Assembly (NCBI RefSeq): GCF_019464495.1
Contig: NZ_CP080492.1
Coordinates: forward strand, 930,001 to 994,000
Source: Leucobacter luti
GTDB lineage: Bacteria > Actinomycetota > Actinomycetes > Actinomycetales > Microbacteriaceae
Direction of reading: 5' to 3'
DNA: 64,000 bases
Position numbers and translations under genes: made by a program. Positions 1 to 8,405 of this stretch are shown here, one piece after another. How positions within the stretch are numbered: position 1 is the stretch's first letter; every line of letters starts with the position of its first letter. The notes beneath the pieces were generated by a model. That model saw only the letters and a list, made by a program, of their open reading frames with translations, ran no database searches and was not told the DNA's origin.

Positions 1-1415
1 AGTACATCTTTTCCGAGCCCAGCGCCCTTAATAGCACCGGTGATGGCGAGCATCTCACGCATTCCGGGGCCTCCCTTAGGCCCTTCGTAGCGAATCACAA
101 CGATATCGCCCTTACCGATCTTTCCCTCGGTCAGCGCGTCCATCGCTGCGCGCTCCCGCTCGAACACCCGCGCGGGGCCCTCGAACTGCTCGGCATCGAA
201 GCCCGCCGTCTTCACTACGGCACCCTCGGGAGCGAACGACCCATGGAGGATCGTCAGGCCACCGGTCGCGTGAATCGGATCATCGAGCTGGTGGATCACT
301 TCGCCGTCAATCGGATCCGGATTCAGCTCTGCGAGGTTCTCGGCCATCGTCTTGCCGGTCACCGTCATCACGTCACCGTGCAGCAGTCCAGCGTCGAGCA
401 GCGCCTTCAGGATCACCGGCACACCGCCCTGGCGATCGATGTCGGCCATAACGTACTTGCCGAAGGGCTTCATGTCCGCGAGGTGCGGGACCTTCTCGCC
501 AATCCGGTTGAAGTCTTCCAGCGTGAGGTCGACCTCTGCCTCGCGGGCGATGGCGAGCAGGTGCAGCACCGCGTTCGTCGATCCGCCGTAGGCCATCAGA
601 AGCGTGATGGCATTTTCGAAGGCCTTCTTCGTGAGAATGTCACGCGCGGTGATACCCAAGCGCAGCATGTTTACCACGGCCTCGCCCGAGCGGTGGGCGA
701 AGTAGTCGCGACGACGATCAGCAGAAGGCGGTGCAGCGGAGCCAGGAAGGCTCATTCCGAGTGCTTCAGCAATCGACGCCATCGTATTGGCGGTGTACAT
801 GCCACCGCAGGCGCCCTCTCCCGGAGCAATCGCGCACTCGATGCGCTTGAGGTCTTCTTCAGACATCGTGCCGGCCTTGCACGCCCCCACCGCTTCGAAG
901 GCGTCAATGATCGTGACTTCCTTCTCGGTGCCGTCGGTGAGCTTCACCCAGCCCGGAGCAATCGATCCTGCGTAGAGGAAGACGCTGGCGAGATCGAGGC
1001 GCGCCGCAGCCATCAGCATGCCTGGCAGCGACTTGTCGCACCCAGCGAGCAGCACCGTTCCATCGAGGCGCTCAGCCATCACGACAGTCTCAACCGAGTC
1101 AGTAATGACCTCTCGGGAGACGAGCGAGAAGTGCATGCCCTCGTGGCCCATTGAAATGCCGTCAGACACAGAAATCGTGCCGAACTGCAGCGGGTAGCCG
1201 CCACCGGAGTGGACTCCCTCTTTCGCACCCTGTGCGAGGCGATCCAGGCTCAAGTTGCACGGGGTGATTTCGTTCCAAGACGACGCAATGCCGATCTGGG
1301 GCTTGTCCCAGTCCTCGTCACCCATGCCAACTGCACGAAGCATGCCTCGAGCTGCAGCCTTTTCGATCCCATCGGTGACGTCGCGACTCCGCGGCTTCAT
1401 GTCAATCTCTGCCAT
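1..1415 (-). CDS. ilvD: Dihydroxy-acid dehydratase (3' end outside window)
   Basis: IlvD dehydrates 2,3-dihydroxy-isovalerate and 2,3-dihydroxy-3-methylvalerate to the keto acids in valine and isoleucine synthesis, in the cytoplasm. About 471 residues are visible from the start; the C-terminus lies outside the window. The N-terminus [20 protein letters not shown] is typical of actinobacterial IlvD. The iron-sulfur and active-site landmarks are present: NEITPCN near residue 53, GCDKSLPG near 125 and [12 protein letters not shown] near 197. I chose the ATG at 1415; a second in-frame ATG at 1400 is possible. The gene stands alone here, with a small membrane protein gene upstream on the same strand separated by a terminator-like hairpin. 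Identification is secure. Confidence 0.95.
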   Translation of the reverse strand, partial: MAEIDMKPRSRDVTDGIEKAAARGMLRAVGMGDEDWDKPQIGIASSWNEITPCNLSLDRLAQGAKEGVHSGGGYPLQFGTISVSDGISMGHEGMHFSLVSREVITDSVETVVMAERLDGTVLLAGCDKSLPGMLMAAARLDLASVFLYAGSIAPGWVKLTDGTEKEVTIIDAFEAVGACKAGTMSEEDLKRIECAIAPGEGACGGMYTANTMASIAEALGMSLPGSAAPPSADRRRDYFAHRSGEAVVNMLRLGITARDILTKKAFENAITLLMAYGGSTNAVLHLLAIAREAEVDLTLEDFNRIGEKVPHLADMKPFGKYVMADIDRQGGVPVILKALLDAGLLHGDVMTVTGKTMAENLAELNPDPIDGEVIHQLDDPIHATGGLTILHGSFAPEGAVVKTAGFDAEQFEGPARVFERERAAMDALTEGKIGKGDIVVIRYEGPKGGPGMREMLAITGAIKGAGLGKDV

Positions 1416-1474
1416 GCGCCCAGTCTATGCCCTCGCACATGCCGGAGCGGAGACGGAATGCGGCCCGAAAACCA

Positions 1475-1512
1475 GTGAAAGCGCCGCGAGCCGAGGCCCG
1501 AGACGCTTTCAC
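1475..1512 (-). terminator. Hairpin between the small membrane protein gene and ilvD
   Basis: The arms GTGAAAGCG (1475-1483) and CGCTTTCAC (1504-1512) pair perfectly around a 20-nt GC-rich loop. Read on the minus strand, a TGGTTTTC stretch follows. This fits a rho-independent terminator for the gene ending at 1525, just upstream of ilvD. Confidence 0.5.
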
Positions 1513-1524
1513 GCGTGAGGTTGG

Positions 1525-1767
1525 CTACTTGCCGATTGCCGGCAGGAGCGTGAACGGCAGGGCGAAGCCGATAATCGTGGCGGCCAGGCCTCCGATGAAG
1601 AAGAACTGCTCCCCCGCGGCTCCCAGGGTCGGGTTAAAGCCATAGCTCATCAGCACAAAGCCACCGATGGAAAGCACCATCGAGAGGATGAACACGATCG
1701 CCGTGATGGCGCCTACTCCGCCCCGCGAGCTTTCCTCGAACAGCGCACCATTACTCTGCGAGCTCAT
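1525..1767 (-). CDS. Small two-helix membrane protein, unknown function
   Basis: The 80-residue product has a polar N-terminus (about residues 1-18) followed by two hydrophobic segments near residues 19-43 and 52-77, joined by a short glycine-rich loop. I recognise no catalytic motif. It resembles the short conserved membrane proteins common in Microbacteriaceae, but no function can be given. It is transcribed away from the small gene at 1916, leaving a shared promoter region of about 150 nt between them. Confidence 0.65.
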   Translation of the reverse strand: MSSQSNGALFEESSRGGVGAITAIVFILSMVLSIGGFVLMSYGFNPTLGAAGEQFFFIGGLAATIIGFALPFTLLPAIGK

Positions 1768-1915
1768 CCACTCACTCCTTCACTCGATTGGCGGGTGCCC
1801 CCGCAAAGAATCACGCTCCGCTCACGCGAAGTCCGTTCCTCAAGGGTATCGCAATCAAGCGCGCGGGCACTGCTGCGCGTTAGGCTGAGCTGCACAGCAG
1901 GAGAACGGAGTCATC

Positions 1916-2125
1916 GTGGCGATCGGAAAGTACATCACCAACCCCGGAGTACTGGGTGCGGCCGTCGGCGCCGTGGGCACTGCGCGCCGGGCAGGAAGCA
2001 TGCGTCGCGATTGGCGTCGCTACATCGTGTGGGGCGTTTGGCTCGCCGGTCTCGCTCTCGCAATTGCGAGCGTTGCGATGCAGGACGAAGACCGCGACGC
2101 GGACGCGCGGCAAAAGTCCGCCTGA
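1916..2125 (+). CDS. Small membrane protein, unknown function
   Basis: A GTG start at 1916 is preceded by AGGAGAACGGAG, a good ribosome binding site. The 69-residue product carries an arginine-rich stretch (RRAGSMRRDWRR, about residues 24-35), one transmembrane helix (about 36-55) and an acidic-to-basic tail. The positive cluster before the helix suggests a single-pass protein with the N-terminus in the cytoplasm. It lies about 90 nt upstream of nhaA on the same strand and may be cotranscribed. I do not recognise a family. Confidence 0.55.
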   Translation: MAIGKYITNPGVLGAAVGAVGTARRAGSMRRDWRRYIVWGVWLAGLALAIASVAMQDEDRDADARQKSA

Positions 2126-2217
2126 CGAACTCACGCGTGAACCGGTAGGCTGGCACGCGGTGCGTCGGGAAGTCTGGTCGACAAAGGTGTCAACTGTCCC
2201 CGAACGAAGGCAAATAC

Positions 2218-3549
2218 ATGAGCCACTCTCCGCAGTCCCCTGCACCGCACGATTCGCAGCCACAGGCTGAGGGAGCACCGGACGCAGCACCGCCGTCTGT
2301 GGCGCGTTCGCCGCGTGCACGGCGTCGCCGGACACTCTCGTTGGTGAGCAAACGCGAGGCAGCGCGCGTGAGCAGGCTCCTCCGCGCCGAAGTGGTGGGC
2401 GGCGTGATTGTCATGATCGCGGCGCTCCTTGGATTTATCGCCGCAAACAGCCCGCTCGCTGAGGGCTATTTTGCCCTGCGTGAGACCAAGATCGGGCCCG
2501 AGACGCTCGGGCTCCACATCAGTGTCGGCCACTGGGCGTCAGACGGCCTGCTCGCAATCTTCTTCTTCATGGTCGGCCTCGAACTCAAACGCGAGTTCGT
2601 CTCGGGAGCCCTGAGCAAATTCTCCACCGCGATCGTGCCGGTTGCGGCGGCATTTGGCGGTGTCGCACTCCCGGCACTCGCCTACATTGCGTTCACCGCT
2701 GGCACCCCAGCTGCGCACGGCTGGGCGATTCCTACGGCGACCGACATCGCGTTTGCGGTGGCCGTGCTCGGCCTGATCGCGCCGCGGATTCCACCGGCGT
2801 TGCGCATGTTCTTGCTCACTCTCGCGGTGGTCGACGATCTCATCGCGATTTCAATTATCGCGATCTTCTATACAGAGAACATTCAGTTCTTGCCACTCGC
2901 GCTGGCACTCATCCCGCTCGCGCTATATGCCTTCATCGCGCACCGGTTCTCCGCACGACTCGCACGTTCGACATGGGGTCCGTGGTTGATCTTGCTTCCG
3001 CTCGGCATAGTCGCTTGGGCGCTCTTCTACTCTTCTGGTATCCACGCCACGATCGCCGGCGTCGTGCTGGCGTTCCTTGTGCCAGTCAACGGGCGGCAGG
3101 GCACCCAGCTTGCGGAGACATTTGAGCATCGTTTCCGCCCGCTCTCCACCGGAATCGCCGTGCCGATCTTCGCGTTCTTCGCAGCCGGAGTTGCCGTCGG
3201 CGGAGCGTCCAGGTTCCCGTTCGATCCGATTGCAATCGGCATCATGGTGGGTCTGGTGATCGGGAAGCCCATCGGTATCGCTCTCGTGACGTGGATACTC
3301 ACCCGCTTCACGCGCGCTGAACTCGATTCCGCGGTGAGCTGGCGCGAGCTCATCGGTGTGGGCGCGCTCGCTGGTGTGGGGTTCACCGTGTCGCTCCTGG
3401 TCACGGATCTCAGCTTCTCCGACCCCGGCGATGCAGACACCGCACGGCTGGCAGTGATGGTCGGCTCCCTCATCGCTGTCGGAGTCTCTGCCCTATTCCT
3501 GGTGCGCAAGGCACGGGCCCACCCCATCAGAGCTTCGCGGGAATTCTGA
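2218..3549 (+). CDS. nhaA: Na+/H+ antiporter NhaA
   Basis: NhaA exchanges cytoplasmic Na+ for external H+ across the inner membrane and serves pH and salt homeostasis. The protein has 443 residues, longer than the usual 390 or so because of a hydrophilic, proline- and arginine-rich N-terminal extension of about 50 residues. The paired aspartates that bind Na+/H+ are present at residues 206-207 in LAVVDDLIAI, and the preceding ATDIAFAVAVLGLI helix is typical. About ten to twelve hydrophobic segments follow. GAAGG lies upstream of the ATG. No regulator of the NhaR type is adjacent. Confidence 0.96.
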   Translation: MSHSPQSPAPHDSQPQAEGAPDAAPPSVARSPRARRRRTLSLVSKREAARVSRLLRAEVVGGVIVMIAALLGFIAANSPLAEGYFALRETKIGPETLGLHISVGHWASDGLLAIFFFMVGLELKREFVSGALSKFSTAIVPVAAAFGGVALPALAYIAFTAGTPAAHGWAIPTATDIAFAVAVLGLIAPRIPPALRMFLLTLAVVDDLIAISIIAIFYTENIQFLPLALALIPLALYAFIAHRFSARLARSTWGPWLILLPLGIVAWALFYSSGIHATIAGVVLAFLVPVNGRQGTQLAETFEHRFRPLSTGIAVPIFAFFAAGVAVGGASRFPFDPIAIGIMVGLVIGKPIGIALVTWILTRFTRAELDSAVSWRELIGVGALAGVGFTVSLLVTDLSFSDPGDADTARLAVMVGSLIAVGVSALFLVRKARAHPIRASREF

Positions 3550-3590
3550 ACGCTCCACGGTCGCGACGCGCGCGGGATAACCGCCGGGAT

Positions 3591-3620
3591 TTGAACGCCG
3601 CGTCGCGATCGTGTTAGAGT
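3591..3620 (+). promoter_or_regulatory. Likely promoter of tRNA-Lys
   Basis: TTGAAC (3591-3596) and TAGAGT (3615-3620) are separated by 18 nt and lie about 47 nt upstream of the tRNA. The -35 overlaps an inverted repeat TCGCGACGCG (3561-3570) / CGCGTCGCGA (3599-3608), which could also act as the nhaA terminator. Confidence 0.45.
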
Positions 3621-3666
3621 TTCATCCGTTGCGCAGCCGGGTTTGTCTCGGATGAACAGCAGTTAC

Positions 3667-3739
<73 letters not shown>

Positions 3740-3746
3740 CAGGGCA

Positions 3747-3777
3747 GGCCCGAGATCATTGCGATCTCGGGCCTTTT
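3747..3777 (+). terminator. Terminator of tRNA-Lys
   Basis: A perfect 11-bp stem (GGCCCGAGATC / GATCTCGGGCC, 3747-3757 with 3763-3773) closes a 5-nt loop and is followed by TTTT. Confidence 0.9.
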
Positions 3778-3940
3778 GCGTTGTATGCGGTCGCGGCTCG
3801 CGTTCCGGGCGCCTCCTCCTCGCGGGTCCCGAGCGCCGCTCCCCGAGCTTCGGCCGGACACCGGACAGCAGGCCCAGCTCTGCTATCGTTTTCAGAAGGT
3901 ACGAGCTTCTCTGAATTCCTGTACCGATCAGCTATTCACG

Positions 3941-3967
3941 AAGCCCGGCGTTCTGTGCCGGGCTTTT
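3941..3967 (+). terminator. Orphan terminator upstream of hisN
   Basis: AAGCCCGGC (3941-3949) pairs perfectly with GCCGGGCTT (3957-3965) and is followed by further T residues. It lies about 50 nt before hisN, but no gene ends immediately upstream: the tRNA already has its own terminator. It may end a short RNA or act as an attenuator for hisN. A weak -10-like TATCGT sits at 3884-3889. Confidence 0.7.
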
Positions 3968-4015
3968 CTCTTACCCGGACTGACACTTCACTTGCCGTTC
4001 ATGGAGGCCGCCCGA

Positions 4016-4867
4016 ATGACCGCTCCGCTCCCCACTCCGTTCCAGGAAACACTGCCCGCCGCGTCCCGTGACCTCGCGTTTGCACTGGCACTCGCAGACC
4101 TCGCGGACGCGGTCTCGCTGCCGCGTTTCCGGGCCGCTGATCTGGCAGTCTCCACGAAGCCGGACCGTACATACGTCACCGACGCCGACCAGGCCGTCGA
4201 GCGCGTGATCCGCGAGCGTATCGAGGCCGAAATGCCAGAGGACAGCTTTCTCGGCGAGGAGTCTGGCACGAACGAGCGCGGCACGCGGCGCTGGATCATC
4301 GACCCGATTGACGGAACCGCGAACTTCCTGCGCGGCGTGCCCAACTGGGCGACGCTGATCGCGCTCGAAGTTGACGGTGTGCAGACCGTCGGCGTCGTCT
4401 CAGCACCAGCGTTCGGCGCTCGCTGGTGGGCAGAGACTGGCGGCGGCGCCTGGGGTCAGCAGGGAGGGGCGGAGCCCCGGCGTCTCCGCGTCTCCGGTGT
4501 CCAGGAAATCGAGCACGCATCGCTGTCGTTCCAGAGTATTGAGCAGTGGGACCTCGCCGGGTACCTCACACCCCTGATCGCACTCAGCCGCGCGGTGTGG
4601 CGGGATCGTGCCTACGGTGACATGTGGTCCTACATGCTGCTCGCCGAAGGTCTCGTCGACATCGTCGCCGAGTTCGATGTCAAGCCGTATGACCTGGCGG
4701 CGCTCGTGCCAATTGTGCGGGAGGCGGGCGGCCGGTTCACAGACATCTCCGGTGCGGACAGCGCTTGGAACGGAAGCTCGCTCGCGACAAACGGCGCGCT
4801 GCACGACGCAGTGCTCGCAGTGGTCACTGACGCGCGCGACGCGGGCGCGCACCAGGCCAACGCGTGA
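4016..4867 (+). CDS. hisN: Histidinol-phosphatase, inositol monophosphatase fold
   Basis: HisN removes phosphate from L-histidinol phosphate in histidine synthesis and is the usual histidinol phosphatase of Actinobacteria. The 283-residue protein shows the metal-binding signatures GEESG (near residue 82) and WIIDPIDGTANFLRG (near 95), and the C-terminal DVKPYDLAALVPIVREAGG motif. The reading frame is open further upstream, but GGAGG at 4004-4008 lies 7 nt before the ATG at 4016 and decides the start. The next gene (DUF3054) overlaps its stop by four bases. A relaxed-specificity IMPase cannot be excluded; a second family member sits at 42294. Confidence 0.85.
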   Translation: MTAPLPTPFQETLPAASRDLAFALALADLADAVSLPRFRAADLAVSTKPDRTYVTDADQAVERVIRERIEAEMPEDSFLGEESGTNERGTRRWIIDPIDGTANFLRGVPNWATLIALEVDGVQTVGVVSAPAFGARWWAETGGGAWGQQGGAEPRRLRVSGVQEIEHASLSFQSIEQWDLAGYLTPLIALSRAVWRDRAYGDMWSYMLLAEGLVDIVAEFDVKPYDLAALVPIVREAGGRFTDISGADSAWNGSSLATNGALHDAVLAVVTDARDAGAHQANA

Positions 4868-5282
4868 GGCGCCCTGTGACTCGCGCCGCAGCGCAGCAGC
4901 GCTTTGCCCACCCCGTCCGCGCTGCTCTTCTCGCGCTCGCGGCTGATGCAGCGCTCGTGCTGCTCTTTTCCGGACTCGGCCGTGGCAGCCATGCGCGCGA
5001 GGCGACCGTGCTCGGTCTGCTGGAAACCGCCTGGCCGTTCCTTGCAGGGCTCGCAATCACGTGGATTTCGGCGCGGATTTCACAGCGGCCCCTCGCAGTG
5101 CTGAACTCCGGACTTCCCGTGTGGATCGGCGCCGCCGGCATCGGCCTGCTGCTGCGGTGGTGGACTGGCGGGGCGTGGCGCTCCCGTTCGTGATCGTGAC
5201 GTTCCTCACGCTCGGCCTCTTTCTGATCGGCTGGCGCGCGATTGCCGCCCTCGTGATCCGGCTGCGCGCACCGCGGGCCTAG
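4864..5282 (+). pseudogene. DUF3054 membrane protein, frameshifted
   Basis: The gene starts with GTG inside the hisN stop (GTGA overlap). The first frame encodes the N-terminal part of a DUF3054 protein, including LETAWPFLAGLAITWI and LPVWIGAAGIGLLLRWWTGG. It then runs off frame. The C-terminal part, GVALPFVIVTFLTLGLFLIG, continues in another frame to the stop at 5282. One missing G in the GGGG run at 5170-5173 explains this: one added base gives a single 139-residue protein with four hydrophobic segments. The family has no assigned function. Given the many similar breaks in the window, a sequence error is more likely than decay. Confidence 0.8.
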
Positions 5283-5301
5283 CGCGACCCCTGCGGGGCT
5301 C

Positions 5302-5365
5302 GTGCACACACCACAAGACCCCTCACCCAGCCGGAGCTGGGTGAGGGGTCTTGTGGTGTGTGCAC
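5302..5365. terminator. Perfect 30-bp hairpin, bidirectional terminator
   Basis: Two 30-nt arms (5302-5331 and 5336-5365) are exactly complementary around a CGGA tetraloop. The structure sits between the convergent DUF3054 gene and gap. Such length without any mismatch is unusual for a terminator. Confidence 0.8.
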
Positions 5366-5403
5366 CGCCGGCCGGGCACAGCCGACGGTGCACGTGCGTG
5401 TGA

Positions 5404-6408
5404 CTACCCCGCGGCCAGCAGTTCGAGGGCCGCCGTTGCGCGGTTTGAGAATCCCCACTCATTGTCGTACCAGGCCACAACCTTGACGTGTGTGCCGTCG
5501 ACGTGGGTGAGCTCCGAATCAAAGATTGATGAGTGCGCGTTGCCGACGATATCGGTCGATACAAGCGGCTCCTCCGAGTACTCGAGCACGCCAAGCAGCG
5601 GGCCTTCTGTGGCGGCGGTGCGATATGCGGCGAGCACCTCGTCGCGCGTGACCTCGCGAGCGACGGTGGCGTGGAGTTCAACGATCGAGCCAACGGGGAT
5701 CGGCACGCGCAGCGAACTGCCCGAGAGCTTCCCGTCGAGCTGCGGCAGCACAAGGCCGATGGCCTTCGCCGCACCCGTCGAAGTTGGCACAATATTCAGG
5801 GCCGCGGCGCGAGCTCGGCGCAGATCGTCGTGCGGTGCGTCTTGGAGGCGCTGATCCTGCGTGTAGGCGTGGACCGTGCTCATAGAACCGTATTCGATCC
5901 CGGCAAGGCTGTCGAGCACCTGTGCGAGTGGGGCGAGTGCGTTCGTGGTGCACGAGGCGTTCGAGACGATGTGATGCTGCGCGGGATCATAGAGGTGATC
6001 GTTGACGCCGACGACGATGGTGAGATCCGCGCCCTTCGACGGGGCGCTCACGAGCACGCGCTTCGCGCCAGCGTCAATGTGCTGCTGAGCGGCGTCGGCC
6101 GCGGTGAAGAAGCCGGTGGATTCGAGTACGACGTCGACGCCGAGTTCTCCCCACGGCAGGTTGGCGGGAGAACGCTCGGCAAAGATCCTGATCCGACGAT
6201 CGCCGACCACGAGGTCATCGCCGTCAATTGCGACGTCCCACGGCAGTGCGCCGTACAGGCTGTCTCGCTTGAGCAGGTGCGCAAGCGTTCCGTTGTCGGT
6301 GAGGTCGTTGATTGCGACCACTTCAAGTTCGCTTCCCTGGTCAAGGATCGCGCGCAGCACGCCTCGCCCAATTCGTCCGAACCCATTGATTGCCACACGA
6401 CCGGTCAT
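5404..6408 (-). CDS. gap: Glyceraldehyde-3-phosphate dehydrogenase, type I
   Basis: The enzyme oxidises and phosphorylates glyceraldehyde 3-phosphate with NAD(P)+ in glycolysis. The 334-residue protein has the Rossmann motif INGFGRIGR at residues 7-15, the NAD-type aspartate D35 in AINDL, and the catalytic cysteine C153 in SNASCTTN. The C-terminal VAWYDNEWGFSNR is typical. It is not clustered with pgk and tpi, so it may be a second, condition-specific copy. Its C-terminal end faces the 30-bp hairpin. Family assignment is secure; cofactor choice is inferred from D35. Confidence 0.95.
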   Translation of the reverse strand: MTGRVAINGFGRIGRGVLRAILDQGSELEVVAINDLTDNGTLAHLLKRDSLYGALPWDVAIDGDDLVVGDRRIRIFAERSPANLPWGELGVDVVLESTGFFTAADAAQQHIDAGAKRVLVSAPSKGADLTIVVGVNDHLYDPAQHHIVSNASCTTNALAPLAQVLDSLAGIEYGSMSTVHAYTQDQRLQDAPHDDLRRARAAALNIVPTSTGAAKAIGLVLPQLDGKLSGSSLRVPIPVGSIVELHATVAREVTRDEVLAAYRTAATEGPLLGVLEYSEEPLVSTDIVGNAHSSIFDSELTHVDGTHVKVVAWYDNEWGFSNRATAALELLAAG

Positions 6409-6567
6409 CAGTCCCCGTTTCCTTTCCGCCGCACACTGCGGGCCCTACAGCATCTACTTTGGCCTGCTTCAGAGCCGAGAACCAGTGGCGCTAATGCCAT
6501 CCTTCGAAACAATCTTGCCAAGGTCTCGTCATCGCGACGAAACACACGGAGCGTGCGTGACGATCTG

Positions 6568-7128
6568 CTATTTCACCACGTCGTAGACGACTTTGGACAC
6601 TCCGTTGCCGTACATCTCGTGCTCCGCCACCGTGAGTCGCTGCGTCGGCTGATCGCGCGCGCTAAACAGGCGCTCTCCGGCGCCGAGCAGCACGGGAAAT
6701 ACCAGCAAGTGGTACCGGTCGACAAGACCCGCGTCGGCAAGCGCGCGGCCCAGTTCAAGACTGCCATGCACGAGAATCGGGCCGCCATCGCCGGCTTTCA
6801 GTTCCGCGACCTCATCCAGCGAGCGCAGGATCGTCGCTGGCCAGCGGTCGTCCTCGTGCTCCAGACTGGAGGAAACGACGTAGCGCGGCATCGCGTTGTA
6901 CCCGGCGAAGTCGTCCATCGTCGGCCACACCGGCGCGAAGGCTTCGTAGCTGCGGCGGCCGAGCAACAGCGCTCCCGCCTCGCCCTGCTCCCGGCCCTTG
7001 ATCTCATAGGCCGCCGGATCAAACTCGACATCTTTGAACGTCCATCCCGCATTGCGGTAGTCGCCGTCGCCAGGCCCTTCGGCCACACCGTCAGCCGAGA
7101 GAAAGGCGGTAATGATGAGTTGGCGCAT
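6568..7128 (-). CDS. Dihydrofolate reductase / RibD C-terminal domain family protein
   Basis: The 186-residue protein has the fold-typical start (LIITAFLSADGVAEGPGD), the ALLLGRRSYEAF motif near residue 55 and the C-terminal DRYHLLVFPVLLGAGERLF block seen in the RibD-C/DHFR-like family. Members are NADPH-dependent reductases of largely unknown substrate; most are not true folate enzymes. The gene stands alone between gap and a DJ-1/AraC regulator on the same strand. The ATG at 7128 is taken. Substrate unknown. Confidence 0.85.
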   Translation of the reverse strand: MRQLIITAFLSADGVAEGPGDGDYRNAGWTFKDVEFDPAAYEIKGREQGEAGALLLGRRSYEAFAPVWPTMDDFAGYNAMPRYVVSSSLEHEDDRWPATILRSLDEVAELKAGDGGPILVHGSLELGRALADAGLVDRYHLLVFPVLLGAGERLFSARDQPTQRLTVAEHEMYGNGVSKVVYDVVK

Positions 7129-7194
7129 GAGGCCCCCGTTCGCACACGATACCGACGGCGGACACCGCCGGAATAGCGCCGATTCTACGCTTCA

Positions 7195-8154
7195 TCAAGC
7201 CACTACAGGTGACTCACCTGCCCGGGAAAAGGTCTTGCGATAGTCCGACGGCGTGGTACCCAGCACGCGACGGAAGTACCGGCGCAAGTTGGTGGCGGTG
7301 CCGAGCCCGACAGTGGAGGCGATCTCGTCGATTCCAAGATCCGTCTCCTCTAACAGCTCACGAGCGCGGTCAACCCTGGCACGCATGATCCACTGCATGG
7401 GCGCGTAGCCGGTTTCGTCACGGAACCTGCGCGAGAACGTGCGGGAAGAGACGCGTGCATGCGCCGCGAGCTGCGCGATTCCGAGTGGCTCACCCAGGTG
7501 CAATAGGGCCCAGTCGCGGGTCACAGTGAAGCGTTCGCCGTGGGATTCTGGCACACCCTGTGGCACGAACTGCGCTTGTCCCCCACTGCGGTAGGGCGCA
7601 GCGACGAGCCGGCGGGCAGCGTGGTTCGCGACCGCCATGCCTGCTTCTTTCCGCAGTATATGCAGACAGAGGTCGATCCCGGACGCGGCTCCTGCCGAGG
7701 TGAGCACGGACCCTTCATCGACGAAGAGCACCCGCTCGTCAACGTGGACCTCGGGGTAGCGCTCGGCGAGCGCCTGTGAGTAGTGCCAGTGCGTGGTGGC
7801 GCGTCGTCCGTCGAGCAGCCCGGTCTCCGCGAGCGCAAAGGCCCCTGTCGAGATCGCCGCCAACCTGGCACCCCGCTCGTGGGCTGTCAGGAGCGCACGA
7901 GTGAGCGCCTGCGGCGGTCGCTCCCGATCAGGCTCGCGATAGCCCGGCACAAAGACCAGGTCGGCAGTCTCGAGCGCCTCAAGACCGTGCTCAACGTGGT
8001 ACGACAGGCCGTCGCCTCCTGTGATCAGACCAGGATGCACACCGCATACGTCGACGGTGTACGGCATGCTGGCCCGCGCGGTAAACACCTGAGCCGGGAT
8101 CCCGACATCGAGGGGTTTTGCCCCCTCCAGCACCACGACAGCAACTCGCCTCAT
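7195..8154 (-). CDS. DJ-1/PfpI-type AraC family transcriptional regulator
   Basis: The product of about 319 residues joins an N-terminal class I glutamine amidotransferase-like (DJ-1/PfpI) domain (about residues 1-190) to a C-terminal AraC-type double helix-turn-helix (about 215-310). The AraC part includes AAHARVSSRTFSRRFRDETG and a second helix pair ending VLGTTPSDYRKTF. The nucleophile cysteine of true amidases is not evident (ISTGAFALAETG at the elbow), as usual for these regulators. The frame is open to 8373, but family alignments begin at MRRVAVVVLEGA, so I use the ATG at 8154. It is divergent from hutU; whether it regulates hut is unknown. Confidence 0.85.
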   Translation of the reverse strand: MRRVAVVVLEGAKPLDVGIPAQVFTARASMPYTVDVCGVHPGLITGGDGLSYHVEHGLEALETADLVFVPGYREPDRERPPQALTRALLTAHERGARLAAISTGAFALAETGLLDGRRATTHWHYSQALAERYPEVHVDERVLFVDEGSVLTSAGAASGIDLCLHILRKEAGMAVANHAARRLVAAPYRSGGQAQFVPQGVPESHGERFTVTRDWALLHLGEPLGIAQLAAHARVSSRTFSRRFRDETGYAPMQWIMRARVDRARELLEETDLGIDEIASTVGLGTATNLRRYFRRVLGTTPSDYRKTFSRAGESPVVA

Positions 8155-8291
8155 GAGTCCAGCGTAGAGGCTGCACGGGAACACTGGTCGTTGCCGCACT
8201 GCTCGACGCGGCCCAAACCGGGGTTTCAGCACAGCTGGCCCCCTGTTGCCCGTCGGCTGAGCGGACGCCACGGCGACGCCCGACACTACGA

Positions 8292-8307
8292 GTCTGGGAT
8301 TCCAGAC
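8292..8307. promoter_or_regulatory. HutR operator upstream of hutU
   Basis: The palindrome GTCTGG-GATT-CCAGAC lies about 100 nt before hutU. It contains TCTGGGATTCCAGA, which fits the 14-bp motif TCTGwwATwCCAGA that I recall for the IclR-type HutR of Corynebacterium resistens. A near-identical copy lies between hutH and hutG. Confidence 0.8.
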
Positions 8308-8364
8308 AGGACCGCCCGCGAGCGCGTTGTTCGGCAGAGCTCGGCACGATGAGATGGATCCAGA

Positions 8365-8384
8365 GCGCTGCACCGCTGCAGCGC
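8365..8384 (+). other. Hairpin in the hutU leader
   Basis: GCGCTGCA (8365-8372) and TGCAGCGC (8377-8384) form a perfect 8-bp stem with a CCGC loop. It ends about 8 nt before the AAAGGA ribosome binding site of hutU. It could affect translation or transcript stability; function unproven. Confidence 0.45.
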
Positions 8385-8405
8385 CGCTCCTGAAAGGACT
8401 CCCTC

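Noticed and set aside
5533..7176. Plus-strand frame of about 550 codons opposite gap and the reductase
   Set aside because: Both minus-strand genes have strong motifs; the shadow has none.
7195..8373. Extended N-terminus for the DJ-1/AraC regulator
   Set aside because: The extra 70 or so residues are low-complexity Arg/Pro-rich, would cover the HutR operator region, and precede the conserved family start at 8154.
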